DNA from: Novimethylophilus kurashikiensis
Lineage (GTDB): Bacteria; Pseudomonadota; Gammaproteobacteria; Burkholderiales; Methylophilaceae
Direction: 5' to 3'
DNA: 64,000 nt
Assembly: GCF_003112435.1 (NCBI RefSeq)
Contig: NZ_BDOQ01000003.1
Span: 434,001 to 498,000, forward strand
Shown: positions 16,168-28,100 of the stretch, piece by piece
How positions within the stretch are numbered: the stretch's first letter is position 1
How the letters are laid out: each line of letters starts with the position of its first letter
Position numbers and translations under genes: made by a program
Notes under the pieces: model-generated
What the model was told of the DNA's origin: nothing
The model's database searches: none
What the model saw: the letters and a program-made list of their open reading frames with translations, nothing else

Positions 16168-17619
16168 ATGAAACCATCCCAAGATTTACGCTGGAATTTC
16201 GACAACACCTACGCCCAGCTTCCGCCCACATTCTATTTCAAACAGAACGCTTCACAGGTAGCCGCGCCGCACATGGCGGTGTTCAACCGCGAACTGGCGA
16301 ATCAGTTGGGATTGGACGCGGAGCAACTTGCCGATGACGCAGGCACGCCAATATTTTCCGGTAACGCTAATCCTGAAGGCGCCGAGCCATTGGCCCAAGC
16401 TTATGCAGGGCATCAGTTCGGCAATTTCACCATGCTGGGCGATGGACGGGCATTGTTGCTGGGGGAGCAAGTCACGCCTGATGGAAGGCGTTTCGATATT
16501 CAGTTGAAAGGCTCCGGCCAAACGCCGTTTTCGCGACGGGGCGACGGCAAGGCCGCACTGGGGCCGATGCTGCGGGAATATCTTATCAGCGAGGCCATGC
16601 ACGGCCTGGGCATTCCTACCACGCGGAGTTTGGCAGTGGTGCTGACGGGCGAGCCGGTGTATCGGGATGAAGTCTTACCGGGCGCAGTACTGACCCGCGT
16701 TGCAGCGAGCCACATCCGCGTCGGGACGTTTCAATATGCAGCCATGCGCGGTCAGGAGACCGTCAAAACGCTGGCCGACTACACCATCGCCCGCCACTAT
16801 CCCGAACTTCAGAATACTGAGAACCCTTACCTCGCCCTGCTCGAAGCCGTCATCGACCGCCAGGCAGCATTGGTGACGAAGTGGATGCACGCGGGCTTTA
16901 TCCATGGTGTGATGAACACGGACAACATGGCCATCAGCGGCGAGACGATTGATTACGGCCCCTGCGCCTTTATGGACGCTTTCGACCGCAACACCGTATT
17001 CAGCAGCATCGATAGCCAGGGACGCTACGCCTACGGCAACCAACCGCCCATCGCGCAATGGAATCTCACGCGGTTTGCTGAGACCCTGCTGCCCTTGATT
17101 CACGACGATATCGACCAAGCAGTCTCCCTGGCCGAAGCGGCGATTATTGCGTTTATCGACAAATACGACCGCCTCTGGCTCGCCGGTATGCGCGCCAAGT
17201 TGGGCCTGCTGGACGAAGCCGCCCACGACAAAGCGCTGGCCGACGACCTGCTCGCGCTTATGCAGCGTCACCAGTTCGATTACACCAATACTTTCCGTCA
17301 ACTGGCCGAGACACAAACACTGCCCGGTGACGAAGCTGAAATTCGGGAATGGCTCAGCCGCTGGCAACAGCGCTTCAACGCACAACCGGCACCGCTGCCA
17401 AAGCGCATCGCCGCAATGCACAGCGCAAGTCCGGCGGTGATTCCTCGCAACCACTTGGTCGAGGCCGCGCTCGAAGCCGCCGTGCGCGACAACGATTTCG
17501 CCCCGTTCCACAATCTGCTTGCCGTCCTCGCCACGCCTTTTGACGCGCCAAATGACGAGAGCTACCGCCAGCCGGCCCCTCCCTCCATTTACTCGTATCA
17601 GACCTTCTGCGGCACATGA
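16168..17619 (+). CDS. selO: SelO-type protein AMPylator (YdiU)
   Basis: The 483-residue protein is SelO/YdiU, a pseudokinase fold that transfers AMP from ATP to Ser, Thr or Tyr of target proteins, linked to redox stress. Length equals the E. coli protein. Visible blocks: AGHQFGNFTMLGDGRALLLGE, QLKGSGQTPFSRRGDGKA (nucleotide-binding loop with Lys and Arg), ALGPMLREYLISEAM, and HGVMNTDNM followed by DYGPCAFMD (metal-binding Asn and Asp). The C-terminus YQTFCGT carries Cys at the place where animal SelO has selenocysteine. It is divergent from the HNH gene and followed 84 bases later by a lipoprotein gene. Confidence 0.95.
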   Translation: MKPSQDLRWNFDNTYAQLPPTFYFKQNASQVAAPHMAVFNRELANQLGLDAEQLADDAGTPIFSGNANPEGAEPLAQAYAGHQFGNFTMLGDGRALLLGEQVTPDGRRFDIQLKGSGQTPFSRRGDGKAALGPMLREYLISEAMHGLGIPTTRSLAVVLTGEPVYRDEVLPGAVLTRVAASHIRVGTFQYAAMRGQETVKTLADYTIARHYPELQNTENPYLALLEAVIDRQAALVTKWMHAGFIHGVMNTDNMAISGETIDYGPCAFMDAFDRNTVFSSIDSQGRYAYGNQPPIAQWNLTRFAETLLPLIHDDIDQAVSLAEAAIIAFIDKYDRLWLAGMRAKLGLLDEAAHDKALADDLLALMQRHQFDYTNTFRQLAETQTLPGDEAEIREWLSRWQQRFNAQPAPLPKRIAAMHSASPAVIPRNHLVEAALEAAVRDNDFAPFHNLLAVLATPFDAPNDESYRQPAPPSIYSYQTFCGT

Positions 17620-17703
17620 CGTACTAAAACCTGGCCGCATTGGCGGCGTACACACAAAGTGGTCTAGAATCCGCGCCATAAGAATTCACAACAAAGGCTC
17701 GTC

Positions 17704-18723
17704 ATGACCACTCTGCGGATTTTCCCGCTGCTCGCCGCCCTGCTGTTCTCCGGCTGCGCGTCCATCCAGCAAATGCAAAACGAACTGGCGACTTCCGCCA
17801 CCGTGCCCACACCCTCATTCGATCGCATGCAGGCGACCGGGTTTGCGTCCGACGCCAAAGAAACCCGGGTGGTGTTAGACAAGACCTCGCCGGTCTTCTA
17901 TTTCGACGGCGAGAAAAGCTATTACGCAGCGTTCGAACTTCCGCCCGCCGATACGCCGCGCAAGCTGAATTTCAAAAGCCTGTTCTCCGCGCCCTACATG
18001 GGGGCCGCGACTGTGATGTACCCCCAATTTGTGTTCTTGAACGCGTCAAAACAGGTGATCGGCGAAGCCAAGCGCTACCGCTTTCAACTTCACACCGGCA
18101 CGTTGAACGACGACTTTTTCGAGGGCAACGTCATCGTTCCGGCAGCGGTGCGTTCTGTCGTCATCCATACCTCGCAGCGCAACATGCCGCGGCTGGAGGC
18201 GTATTCAGAAAACGGCCAGGCGTGGGAAATTCCTGCCGCACCTTCGGGAAAATTGGCCTTGACCCTTTCCCAGCCTTATCCGGCCAATTTCGACTTTTCC
18301 ACGGCGGTCATCCGCGATTCGATTCAAATGCCATGGAACGACCGCGGCGACTTTTTCTATCTGACCCAAATCGACGGCCAACCGGTCGAGGACAGCCGCA
18401 GCGTGACGCATCGCCGCAATATTTTCCGCGGACAAACCATGCTGCCCTATGCCATCGACCGCGAAGTGCCGACTCAACGCGCCAAATACCTCATCGTCGG
18501 CAAGACCGAATACGCGCTGCCGTTCCAGATGGCGACCAATCCGGTGTATGAGGTCAAAGGCGAAATCGAAGCCGCGTTGGAGAAAAACAAGGTCTACGAA
18601 GTCCGCGGCACGCTGGGGGAAAATTATTCGGCGGTGTGGCTGGAAGACGTTTCAACGCATACGGTGGTAGGCCGCAAAATCGAGATTCGTGGTGCCACCA
18701 GAGTGGGTGTCTGGAAATGGTAG
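17704..18723 (+). CDS. Lipoprotein of unknown function
   Basis: A 339-residue exported protein. The signal ends in a lipobox, LFSGCAS, so Cys18 would be lipidated; the residue after it is Ala rather than Asp, which by the usual rule favours the outer membrane. The mature part looks all-beta, with two similar-looking halves (KSYYAAFELPPADTP; FQMATNPVYEVKGEIE), faintly like MalM-type periplasmic proteins, but I do not assign the family. It follows selO by 84 bases, same strand. The downstream gene is convergent. Function unknown. Confidence 0.8.
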   Translation: MTTLRIFPLLAALLFSGCASIQQMQNELATSATVPTPSFDRMQATGFASDAKETRVVLDKTSPVFYFDGEKSYYAAFELPPADTPRKLNFKSLFSAPYMGAATVMYPQFVFLNASKQVIGEAKRYRFQLHTGTLNDDFFEGNVIVPAAVRSVVIHTSQRNMPRLEAYSENGQAWEIPAAPSGKLALTLSQPYPANFDFSTAVIRDSIQMPWNDRGDFFYLTQIDGQPVEDSRSVTHRRNIFRGQTMLPYAIDREVPTQRAKYLIVGKTEYALPFQMATNPVYEVKGEIEAALEKNKVYEVRGTLGENYSAVWLEDVSTHTVVGRKIEIRGATRVGVWKW

Positions 18724-18741
18724 CGGTGGAATCGACCCGCG

Positions 18742-19788
18742 CTACTTGTCTACGCTGGGCCAGTTGAAGTTCTGCCACGTGCTGTAGCCGTAATAGACTT
18801 TCACCATTTCCCGCGCCGCCTGGGCAATGGTCTTGCGCAATTGCAGCGGCAAAATGACCTCGACCTCGCCGCCCAAGCTCATCAGCCAGCCGCGTAGTTG
18901 CTCGGTTTCCTTGACGATCGCCGTGAGTTTCAAACGGCCGTCTTCATTGGGTGACCATTTCTGCTCGTTGCTGAGCGGCGCCTCATAGACCTTTCTAAAC
19001 GCCGCCGGAGTGAACAAGGCTTCGAGGCGGATGGTTTTCTCGTCACCGAACCCCAGCTTGCCGCTGGCAACAAAATCATCCAGGGAGAAATTTTCAGGAC
19101 GCCGACTGGGTGCCTCCAGCACCCGCACGGATCGAATGCGATGCAGCGCCAAGGCCCGTGTTTCCTCGATCTCGCTCAGCAGGCACACTAGGTAGGTCAA
19201 CTGCGCCCGGTGCACCAGCGCCAGCGGATGCACCCGGAATTGCTCGACCCGCGGCTCCCCCGGTTTCTGGTAGCCCACGGCCAGCATCTTGTCCTGCAGC
19301 AACCCCTCGGTGACCACCGCCTGCACTTCGCTATCGCTCCCCGAAGCAGTATGCGCCTGTGCGGCATGACTGACGTGCAGCTTGCTTTGCCAATTAGTGG
19401 AGGCCTCCTGTGGTGCATGGGCCAACTGCTCCTGCGCCGCCGCGAACAACCGCTGCAAATGCGGCAAGGCGGTCGCACCCAGCACAGGCTTGGCGTAATC
19501 CCCCAGCAGGTTGATTGCCATCGCTTCAGTCCCCGACATCACAGGCAGCATGTAGCTCCCGGTATCCTTGCCCCAGCTCCAGCCGTACGGCTTTTCGCTA
19601 TCGTCGCAAACCAGCGGCAAATGCTGCGCCAAAGCCTTGAGATCGCGCTCTACAGTACGTTTGCTGGTGATGTGATTGTGCGCGGCGAGTTTCTGGAACA
19701 GCTCACGGGCAGTAATCTTGAACGGATGGCCCGGAATCAGGCGCATCATTTGCCACTGCCGCAGCAGCGTTTCGCGGTCGGAAGACAT
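18742..19788 (-). CDS. WYL-domain transcriptional regulator
   Basis: A 348-residue regulator with an N-terminal helix-turn-helix (about 10-70; ITARELFQKLAAHN, KRTVERDLKAL) and a WYL domain (about 160-240; MLAVGYQKPGEPRVEQFRVHPLALVHRAQLTYLVC), followed by a WCX-type C-terminal extension. WYL domains bind nucleic acid or nucleotide ligands, and such proteins often control DNA-damage or defence genes. I take the ATG at 19788; an in-frame GTG at 19836 would add 16 residues. Its neighbours are a convergent lipoprotein gene and, 180 bases upstream, the end of pbpC on the same strand, so it has its own promoter in 19790-19970. Confidence 0.88.
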   Translation of the reverse strand: MSSDRETLLRQWQMMRLIPGHPFKITARELFQKLAAHNHITSKRTVERDLKALAQHLPLVCDDSEKPYGWSWGKDTGSYMLPVMSGTEAMAINLLGDYAKPVLGATALPHLQRLFAAAQEQLAHAPQEASTNWQSKLHVSHAAQAHTASGSDSEVQAVVTEGLLQDKMLAVGYQKPGEPRVEQFRVHPLALVHRAQLTYLVCLLSEIEETRALALHRIRSVRVLEAPSRRPENFSLDDFVASGKLGFGDEKTIRLEALFTPAAFRKVYEAPLSNEQKWSPNEDGRLKLTAIVKETEQLRGWLMSLGGEVEVILPLQLRKTIAQAAREMVKVYYGYSTWQNFNWPSVDK

Positions 19789-19970
19789 GGAGAAATCGGT
19801 TCTGTTGTTCTTGTTGTCGCATTGCAAGGCGCTCACGCATCGCCAAGCAGACTAATGCAAGCCGTTGCGCCGACGATTGTTTCACGCAAGGGCATGGAGT
19901 CGCAACCGGGAGAATCACCCGGTCGTATCCGCAGCACATCACCAACTTAATCCGAAGTGCTAAAACCCTT

Positions 19971-22163
19971 TTACTGCAACCCTTCTCGGGACTGTGCGGG
20001 AGAATGTTTGGGAGTATTAAGCGCCCGAACTTCGAACTGATGCATATCCAGTTCTTTTTCATGTCCATCAATAAGCATCAAGCTATGCTTGCCCGGGAGC
20101 GGCAAGGGAACCAGCGCTTTGGATATGCCGCATCGGGCTGCAGGCTTACCATCGAGCAACATGCAGGTATTGCCGATACCATTGGATTGCAGCAGCAGCG
20201 CTTGCCGTTGCTGCGGAATATCGGGATCCGGCGCAATAACGGCAGAGTCGGGCGGTGCAATAAGCGTAGGAAGCGCCCCAGCCACGCGAATAACAGCGGG
20301 TTCCGGTGGGTGATTCGTTCCGATCACCCATTCCTCCCGTGGGGCCTCAATAGCCGGGCGATAAGCTACCGATAGTCTTGTAACACCTTGAGGCGGTATT
20401 GGAGCCTGACTCGGATGCGATCGATGCAGATATTCGACGATATCGCGCCACACCGGCGCTGCGCCGGTCACGCCGGAAACATCCCACATAGGTGCTCCCG
20501 AGAAATTGCCGACCCAGACGCCCACCGTGTAGCGATCCGTAAACCCTACAGCCCAATTGTCCCGCATGGCTTTGCTGGTGCCGGTTTTGACTGCAGCCCA
20601 GGTGTGAGTAGACAAGGGGCTCGAAAGCCCGAAGGTCAAGGTTCTTGCTGCGGGATCAGCGAGGATATCGGCGATGATGAAACTGGCCTGCGGACTCAGG
20701 ATCTGCCGCGCTCCGGCTGGCGACGTCGAGGGTACCGATTTATCCAGCAGAAACCGGGTTGGCCTCCATTGCCCGCCGTTAGCCAAAGTACGATAAGCGT
20801 TAGTCAGTTGCAGCAGCGTTGTCTCCGCCCCGCCCAAAGCCAGTCCGAAACCGTAGTGCTCCGCCTCCTGGTTCAGGCTCGACATGCCGAGATCGCGCAA
20901 TGTATTGAGGAATCGATCCACGCCTACCAGCGTGAGCGTTCTGACGGCTGGAACATTCAGCGACGATCCCAGCGCCGTGCGCACGCTGACGGCACCGCGG
21001 AAGTTGCGGTCGTAATCCTGTGGAATGTAGAGCCCTGACGGGGTCGTGAGGGCGAGTGGGGAATCGTCCAGTACGGAACTGGCGTTCAGCCATCCCTGAT
21101 CGATGGCCGCACCATACAAGAACGGTTTCAGCGTAGAGCCCGGCTGGCGCAGCGCCGCCACGCCATCGACCTCGGCAGCACCCGAAAGGTCGCCGCTGGA
21201 GCCGATATAGGCCAGAACTTCACCGCTTGTGTTGTCGAGCACTACCACAGCTCCGTCTTCGACATTCTGATTGGCGAGCTCGGCCAGATGCGTACGCAAG
21301 GTTTCACGGGCAAATCGCTGCAGACTGGCATCCACGGCGACCTGTAGGCGCTCGCCCGGTTTCTGCAGCAGCCGCCTTCCCAGATGGGGTGCATCGTCCA
21401 CGCCCGGCATCAGATATGGGCGCTGCGGCAATGCGGTCGCCAGGAAAGCCGACTGCTCGCATAGGAGAGAGGAATCCCGATCCTCGGCCATGGCTTTGAG
21501 CGTTGCGCATGCCCGTTTGGCAATGGCAGTGCGCGATGCCCCCGGCGCCCGAACTAACGATGCAAGTACCGCGGCCTCTGCCGTATCCAGCCCGCCCGGG
21601 CCTTTGGCCAACAGTCCGCGCGAAGCGGCATCCACGCCAATCAACTCGCCGCGGAAGGGAACGCGATTGAGATACGCCTCCAGAATCTCGCGCTTGCTCC
21701 ACCGCAGTTCCAGCGCCAAGGCATCGCGGACCTGTCGCAGTTTGGAGAGCCAGCCGCGATCGCCTCTGGGGTCGTCGGGATACGCCAGCAGGTTGGCCAA
21801 TTGCATGGTGATGGTGCTGGCACCCCTGGCACGGGTGCGATGCAAGTTGTCCGCGATGGCAGAAATCGCTCCGAGCGGATCGATGCCGGGGTGCCAATAG
21901 AAGCGCTTGTCCTCGGCCGCGATAACAGCCTGTTGCAGCCTGGGCGATAAGGCATCCAGCGGTACCCATTCCAGCATCCGGCGCTTGCGGTCGAGCCGCA
22001 GGCACTCAATGACCACGCCGTTCCGGTCGAGCAGCGTCGCTTCCGAGCTGAATGACGCCGAACGTACGAATTCGAACGATGGCATGGGGCTGGTGAGCAC
22101 AGAAAGGCCCAGGACGGTGACCGTCGAACCCAGGCCTATCAGGATCAACCGCCTAAATTTCAC
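19971..22163 (-). CDS. pbpC: Penicillin-binding protein 1C
   Basis: The 730-residue bifunctional peptidoglycan synthase PBP1c. It has an N-terminal membrane anchor (about 5-25), a GT51 glycosyltransferase domain with catalytic Glu84 in EDKRFYWHPG, a transpeptidase domain with S343-T-L-K346, S401-L-N403 and K525-T-G527, and the C-terminal BiPBP_C extension (about 640-730). The start is a GTG whose last two bases belong to the TGA of the alpha-2-macroglobulin gene (GTGA overlap), showing translational coupling. PBP1c next to a bacterial alpha-2-macroglobulin is a known pairing, thought to repair the wall while the partner traps attacking proteases. Confidence 0.95.
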   Translation of the reverse strand: MKFRRLILIGLGSTVTVLGLSVLTSPMPSFEFVRSASFSSEATLLDRNGVVIECLRLDRKRRMLEWVPLDALSPRLQQAVIAAEDKRFYWHPGIDPLGAISAIADNLHRTRARGASTITMQLANLLAYPDDPRGDRGWLSKLRQVRDALALELRWSKREILEAYLNRVPFRGELIGVDAASRGLLAKGPGGLDTAEAAVLASLVRAPGASRTAIAKRACATLKAMAEDRDSSLLCEQSAFLATALPQRPYLMPGVDDAPHLGRRLLQKPGERLQVAVDASLQRFARETLRTHLAELANQNVEDGAVVVLDNTSGEVLAYIGSSGDLSGAAEVDGVAALRQPGSTLKPFLYGAAIDQGWLNASSVLDDSPLALTTPSGLYIPQDYDRNFRGAVSVRTALGSSLNVPAVRTLTLVGVDRFLNTLRDLGMSSLNQEAEHYGFGLALGGAETTLLQLTNAYRTLANGGQWRPTRFLLDKSVPSTSPAGARQILSPQASFIIADILADPAARTLTFGLSSPLSTHTWAAVKTGTSKAMRDNWAVGFTDRYTVGVWVGNFSGAPMWDVSGVTGAAPVWRDIVEYLHRSHPSQAPIPPQGVTRLSVAYRPAIEAPREEWVIGTNHPPEPAVIRVAGALPTLIAPPDSAVIAPDPDIPQQRQALLLQSNGIGNTCMLLDGKPAARCGISKALVPLPLPGKHSLMLIDGHEKELDMHQFEVRALNTPKHSPAQSREGLQ

Positions 22164-25100
22164 TGCGCCTTGACTTCCATCCTGGCGACCGGCAGCTCCC
22201 CGAAAATTTCCGGCGCATACATCGCTTCGACGCGCGTGGCAGGCATCTCGAAGCGCCCGGGATTATTCAGCCGAACCGTATATTCCAGGCTGAACTTGCC
22301 TTTGGGCACATAGGAATAATAGGCCCGGTAGCCGTCGAAGGCGCGCTCCTCGAAAGCAGGGCGCTGCCAGCCCTTTTGTTTCTCGCCCGAAACGAGCAAG
22401 GCGGAATCGCCTCCCAGGCCGGTGCCCAGAACCGTTGCGCCTGCGGGAACCGGATCGTTGACCACGACCCAGGTCATATCGGCTTGCGCATCGATTTCAA
22501 GGCTGACGCGGTAAGTATCGCCGCGCTGCCACACGCCGGATTTCTGCTGTTCTACAGGTGTTATCGTGCGCTTGATGCTGTAACCGGCGAACAGCGGTTT
22601 TTGCAATGGCAACGCCGCTTTTGAGGCTACAAACGCCCAGGGCTTGCCGCCGCCCTGGTGCTGCAAGGACAGCGGGGCGGATGCGGCAGGCCAGGCTAAT
22701 TGCGTATCGAGGCCGGGGCCGATGGGCGTGCCTAGCGTGGGGTCGCCGTTGTCGTGCGATTTGGCGTGCGCCCACGGCAGCGTTTTCTCCTGTGTACCCA
22801 GTTTGACAGCAGTGGTACCCGTCACCGGATCGCGTTCGTACTTCTCCTGGAAGTGACGCAGTGCAATCACACCCCAGGCGTTTGCCAAGGTCGTGTTCCA
22901 GTGCCCACCGGCCTGGCGTGCCAAAGCACCGCGAGCGAGTCGCCCCGCATCGGAGGCCTGGAAACTCGGGTCATCGGCGAGCAAGCGCAAGGCACGCACC
23001 GAGTTCAGGTCGGGCGACACCATCAGCCACCACAGGTAATCCTGCTTCTCCGTGGAAAAACTCATCATGGTGCCGGAGAAGAACAGGCGCGAACGCAGGA
23101 TCTGCAATGCCTTATCGAGCTGTTCTTCACGATTCGGGATGTCCTTCACATGGGTCAATACCGAGATCCAGTCGATGACGCCGGAACTCGGCCACAGATT
23201 AGGCGCAATTTCGAGCGATTCCAGCATTTCCGGTTTGGCACGGCCGTAGCGCGACAATGCATCGATAGCGGCGAGCTTGCGCATCACCACGTCGGCAGTT
23301 TGCAGAGAGCCGTAGCGGTGAATGCGCCCGGCGACAAAGTCCTCCAGCCCCTTGAGCATGCGGTCGCGCGAAGCCTCGGGAATCTCGTACCCGGCCTCAT
23401 TGGCGATGGTCAGGAGATAAGCCGTGAGCGTGTCGTCGCCCTGCAACCAGTCCATGGGGAAGTATTTCACCAGCCCGTCGCCGTCGAGATGCAGCGGCAG
23501 CGTATTCATCACTTGGTCCCAGCGCTGCTCGTCCTCGAGGGCGATGGCCACCGAGGCGCGCTGTTCCATGCAGATGAAGGGATAGCGCTGCATCCATTCC
23601 CGCACCGAGGCGAAATCCCCGCCGAGCGAATTAGCCAGACGAATATCGATGCCGCCACGACCGGAAATGGCACCAGCTGGTCTCTGTACGGGAAAAGTCC
23701 ACGGTTTATTGGGTTCCAGTTGTTCCATGGTTTGCTGATACACCCGCACCGGATATGCAGCCCCGACTTTCTGGGTGAATTTCAGCGAATCGTGCGCCAA
23801 TTTCTGTTTGGCGGACGAGCCCACCTCCTGGGCGGTGATCAGCCACTCCAGCTTCTTGGCATCGAACGGCGCGGCACCCGGGAACGACACCGTCTTACCG
23901 TCACCGGGCTTGATGCTGACGCGCTGGGTGCCGACCGGTTTGGCGCCATTGCCTGCGTTGGCGCTGGCCGTGACATCCAAAGTTAACGGACGAGAACCGC
24001 CGTTGCGCAGGGTGACCATCGCCGAGAATTGGTCGCCTTCGCGCACGAAGGGCGGCAAGCCGGCGAACAGCATGACCTCTTGCGAGCTGCGGATGGTGGC
24101 GGCGCCTGTGCCGAAACGCTGCGCACCCGCATGGGCAATGGCGGCGATGCGGAACGAAGTGAGGGAATCGTTCAGCGGAACCACAACCCGTGCTTGACCA
24201 TGCGCATCGAGCCGTACACTAGGCTTCCACAGCAGCAAGGTATCGAACAGCTCGCGTGCATTGGCCCCTTGTCCGCCGCCTCCGCCCGGCGCGGCGGCTT
24301 TCTTGCCGAAGTGCCGCTTGCCGATGACCTGCGATTGCGCGGTGGAGGTGCGCACTTCGATCGGGCGCCGCTGCATCATGGCTTCGAGCAGTTCCCATGA
24401 GGTGGGCGACGCCAGTTGCAGCAGACCTTCGTCTACGGCAGCCAACGCGATTTCGGCGTTGGAGGCCGGCTTGCCCGCCGAGTCGGTCACCGTGACTTTG
24501 ACGGTCGCCTTGTCGCGAACCTTGTACGCGTCGCGGTCCGGCTCGACCTTGACCTTCAAGGCATAGTTTTGCCAGCCCACGCGGATCTGGGCCATGCCCA
24601 GCTTGAAGGCCGGCTTGGTGAGATCGACGAGCGCGGTCGGCCGGGTATCGACCTCGCGCGGCATTTCCTTGACCAGGCCGAAGAACATGCCGATGCGATA
24701 GACCATGCGTTTCAGCCAGGCGAACGCGCCCGGCGTTTCAGGATCGATGCGGCCCCGCACCACCATCACCGAAACATAAGCATTGGGTCCGTAGCTTGCG
24801 GCAATCGGCACATCGACGAAGGGAGATTTGGCGGAGATGGGCATCACGAACGAATCGAGGATGCCCTCGCGCTCCACGGTGACGAGAGCGGTCGCCTCGC
24901 GGAACGGCATGCGCACCTCGAAGCGCGCCTTGTCACCCGGTTCGTAAGCGCGTTTGTCGGCCAAGAGATCGATACGGTCGCTTTGGCCCGCGGTAAACCA
25001 ATTGTCCGCATCCGCCACATAAAGCTGACGGCTGGCGAGTGCGGGGTTGCCCTGGTCGTCCTTGGCCGAAGCGACGAGGATCAACTCGCCGGATTCGGGC

Positions 25101-28100
25101 GCGGAGCCGTCGCAGATCAGGATGCCGCGCTCGTCCGTTTTTCCGCTGCACACCGAGCCGACACGTTCGACCTTGCCGGTCTGTTCGTAGCTGTAAAAGC
25201 CGCCGAGCATGCGTTTGCGATAGGCGTAGGTCTTGCGCGAATACGCATCGACCGAGATCTTGCGGTCGGCGAGCGGCTTTCCCATGGTGTCCAGCGCCAG
25301 TACCTTGAACGCCATGCGGTCCTTGGTGGAGAAATAACCATCGATCTTCATGCCGAGTACGACGGAGGAGGGTAAGACCATCGCCCGGGTGGCTGCCGTC
25401 AGGATCTGACCGTTGGGGTCGGAATATTCCATCTCGACTTCCAGCGCGCGCGATTCCTGCGCTTTCGGCAGCTTGTCAAAGGTGACGCGCGCACCACCGT
25501 TGGCATCCAGCGTCATGCTGAGGGTACGCACGGGATAGCCCGGCACCAGATCTGGATTGTTCGAGGCGGCGTTCTCCTCGGGCATGTCGCTGCCTTCTTC
25601 CTCGGGGTCGTAGGAATACGGCTCCACGGCTTCGATGCCTTCCTTGGGAATGCTGCCGCCGAACTCGAAATCGTCGTATTGAGGAAACAGCAGCGGATAG
25701 CGCACGAGTCGGCTGCGGAACTTGACCGGCGCGCCTGCGGCAGCACCGCCGGCCAGCAGGTTGAGCTGGGCGTCGACCGCCAGGCTGGTGCCGTTCACTA
25801 GCGGCTGTGCCGGCGGTTTCAGCACCGCCTTCATCAGCGGGACGCGATACTGCTCGACCCGGAAAGTCCCCGAAGCGAGGGTGTTGCGCCCGATCTGGTA
25901 GCTCACCGAATACATACCGAGCTTGGCTTCCTTTGGGATTTCCCATTCGGAAATGCCCGCACTGTCGGACCATTCGACAGGCACGTCGTAGGTTTGGCCG
26001 CTGCCTTCGTGCGTCACGGTTATCGTCGTCGGCAGATCCGTCGCCAGGTTGAAACCCTTGCCGGTCCGGACGCGCACGAAATGCTTCATGGAGACGGTTT
26101 CCCCGGCGCGGAACAAGGGACGGTCGAACACGGTATGCGCGATGACCGGGCCGGCCGTGTTGCCGCCGCCCAGGTTGAATTGCCAGGGGCTGATGCCGTC
26201 GTCCCAGGTCGAAAACACGAATGACAGGTCGCCGTCCTTGCGCGCCGTCGCCATCAAGCCGGAGCAATGCCCGAAGTAACCGTCCTCCAATTCTTCATCG
26301 ATATGCGCCATGCCTTTGGCATCGGTCTTGCCTTCCCATAGCTGGCGGCCGTCGCAAGTCGAAACCCGGATGGCGGCGCCGCCGACCGGTTGGGCGTTGT
26401 CCAGCCGCGTCACCCACACCAGCGAAGACTCGCGACCTTTCTTGAGGTGCACCGCCATATTGGTGACGAGTGCGCTGGAAGAAACGTAATAAGGTTTTTT
26501 CTCGCCATGCAAGGCTGCTCCCAGGCGGTCGCTGGCGAATTCGACGACATAGAAGCCGGGCTTCTTCAGCGGAATGCCGATGAGCTCGAACGGTTTCTCG
26601 CCGTGAGGACGGGGAAGGCTGAGCTTGGAGGTGCTGAACAAATCGTCATTGGCATTATCCATGAGCAGCGGCATTTCGCCTTCGCGAGGGTAATGCCGGT
26701 TCTGCCGCTCGAAGGTTTGCACAGCACCGTTTTCGTCGTAAGGATGCCGGGTCACGCGGTTAAACCATTGCGCCAGTTGGGCGTCGTCGTCCGTATCCAG
26801 CCGGGCCAATACGCCTTGGGAGGCATTTCCCGCTTCCGCCGCCTTTCCGAACTGCGCTTGCGCCCCTTTCAGCGTGGCTTCCACATTGCGAACGCTCACC
26901 GGCAGCATGGGCTGGGCGTTGAGCTCGAGGATGCCGAAACGGGAAGGAAACTTGATGAGCGGAGGATCGGTGTCGATCCTGACTTTCAGCGGAAAAGCCG
27001 CGGCATTGGTCAGACTACGGCCAGCGTCATCCTTGAATTTTTTCGGCAGTTCGATCGTGACTTCGGTGCGGGACGGAAACGGTCCGGGAAACGAAACGCC
27101 CTCCACGGTAGGGCCGCGCTCGTCCTTGGATATGGCCGGATGCATTTCTTGTCCGTCGGCCGTGCGCAGCACGATTTTTTCGGCCAGGTCGCGCTCGACC
27201 GGCGCGTTGAAGTTCAACGCAATCGGCAGCACGGGCACGCAGCCGGCCTTGGGGTTGATGCGGGTGCAGTTCGAGCGCGCGGTAAAGGCCTCGCGGACAT
27301 GAAAGGGCAAGGTCTGGTCCTGGCTTGTCGGAATGCCGTTCGTCGTCTGGATGCCCTTGCCCCACAACAAGCTGACCTTGCTTCCGGCCGGCAGCGTGCG
27401 CCCGCACTTGGCGACCACGACATTGGCGTTCTGCAGGCGTTTGTCCTTGACCGCCAGGTAGCCGTGGCCGCCGCGTTTGGTCAGGACTTCGAACAGGTTG
27501 CGCGCTTCGTTCGCTTGCTCGGCGAGGATTTTCTCGCGCTTGCCGCCTTCGATGATCTCTAGGGAGATACGCTCCCCGATGCCTTCGATAATGCAAGACG
27601 CATGTTGCTTGACCGAAGCGATATCGGCTGGGGCATCCAGGCCGAGCAGGAAAACCTGTTCTTCATCGATGTATTCGACGCCCTCGGCGGGATGGCTCAC
27701 ACGGATAGCGGGGCCGCCAGTGGTAAAGCTGAAAGCCGTTTTATCTACCGGGGTACCGGCCATGCTCTTGAGCCCGGCCTTGGGCGTGAAGGTGCACTTC
27801 TCCCCCGCGGGAAGATCGTTCTCGAAATCGTAAATCCAGTTGCGCCCATCGGCCCAACGGCCTTTACCTTTTTCTGTGCCCGTCCCGTCGCATTGCACGT
27901 CGAAAGGCGATTCCAGGCGCGGATCACCGAAAGCCACCATGGGTTCGGAGAAGCGGGCGACGACCTGCCGCACGTCCTTCACTTCGCCTTGCGGACTGAA
28001 CGCTTCCACTTTGGCAGGCATCGCAGCCGCAGCCTGATCTTGAACCCAGCCTGCGTTCGCTCCGGCCAGCAGCAGCCCTCCCAACATTGCGACTTGCAGC

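Noticed and set aside
16675-17679. A 334-codon minus-strand frame
   Set aside because: Antisense to selO, whose catalytic motifs are all intact.
22754-23986. A 410-codon open frame on the plus strand
   Set aside because: It lies wholly opposite the alpha-2-macroglobulin gene, has no ribosome binding site, and its translation lacks domain-like patterns; an antisense shadow of GC-rich coding sequence.
26390-27562. A 390-codon plus-strand frame
   Set aside because: Antisense to alpha-2-macroglobulin; no motif and no site for translation.
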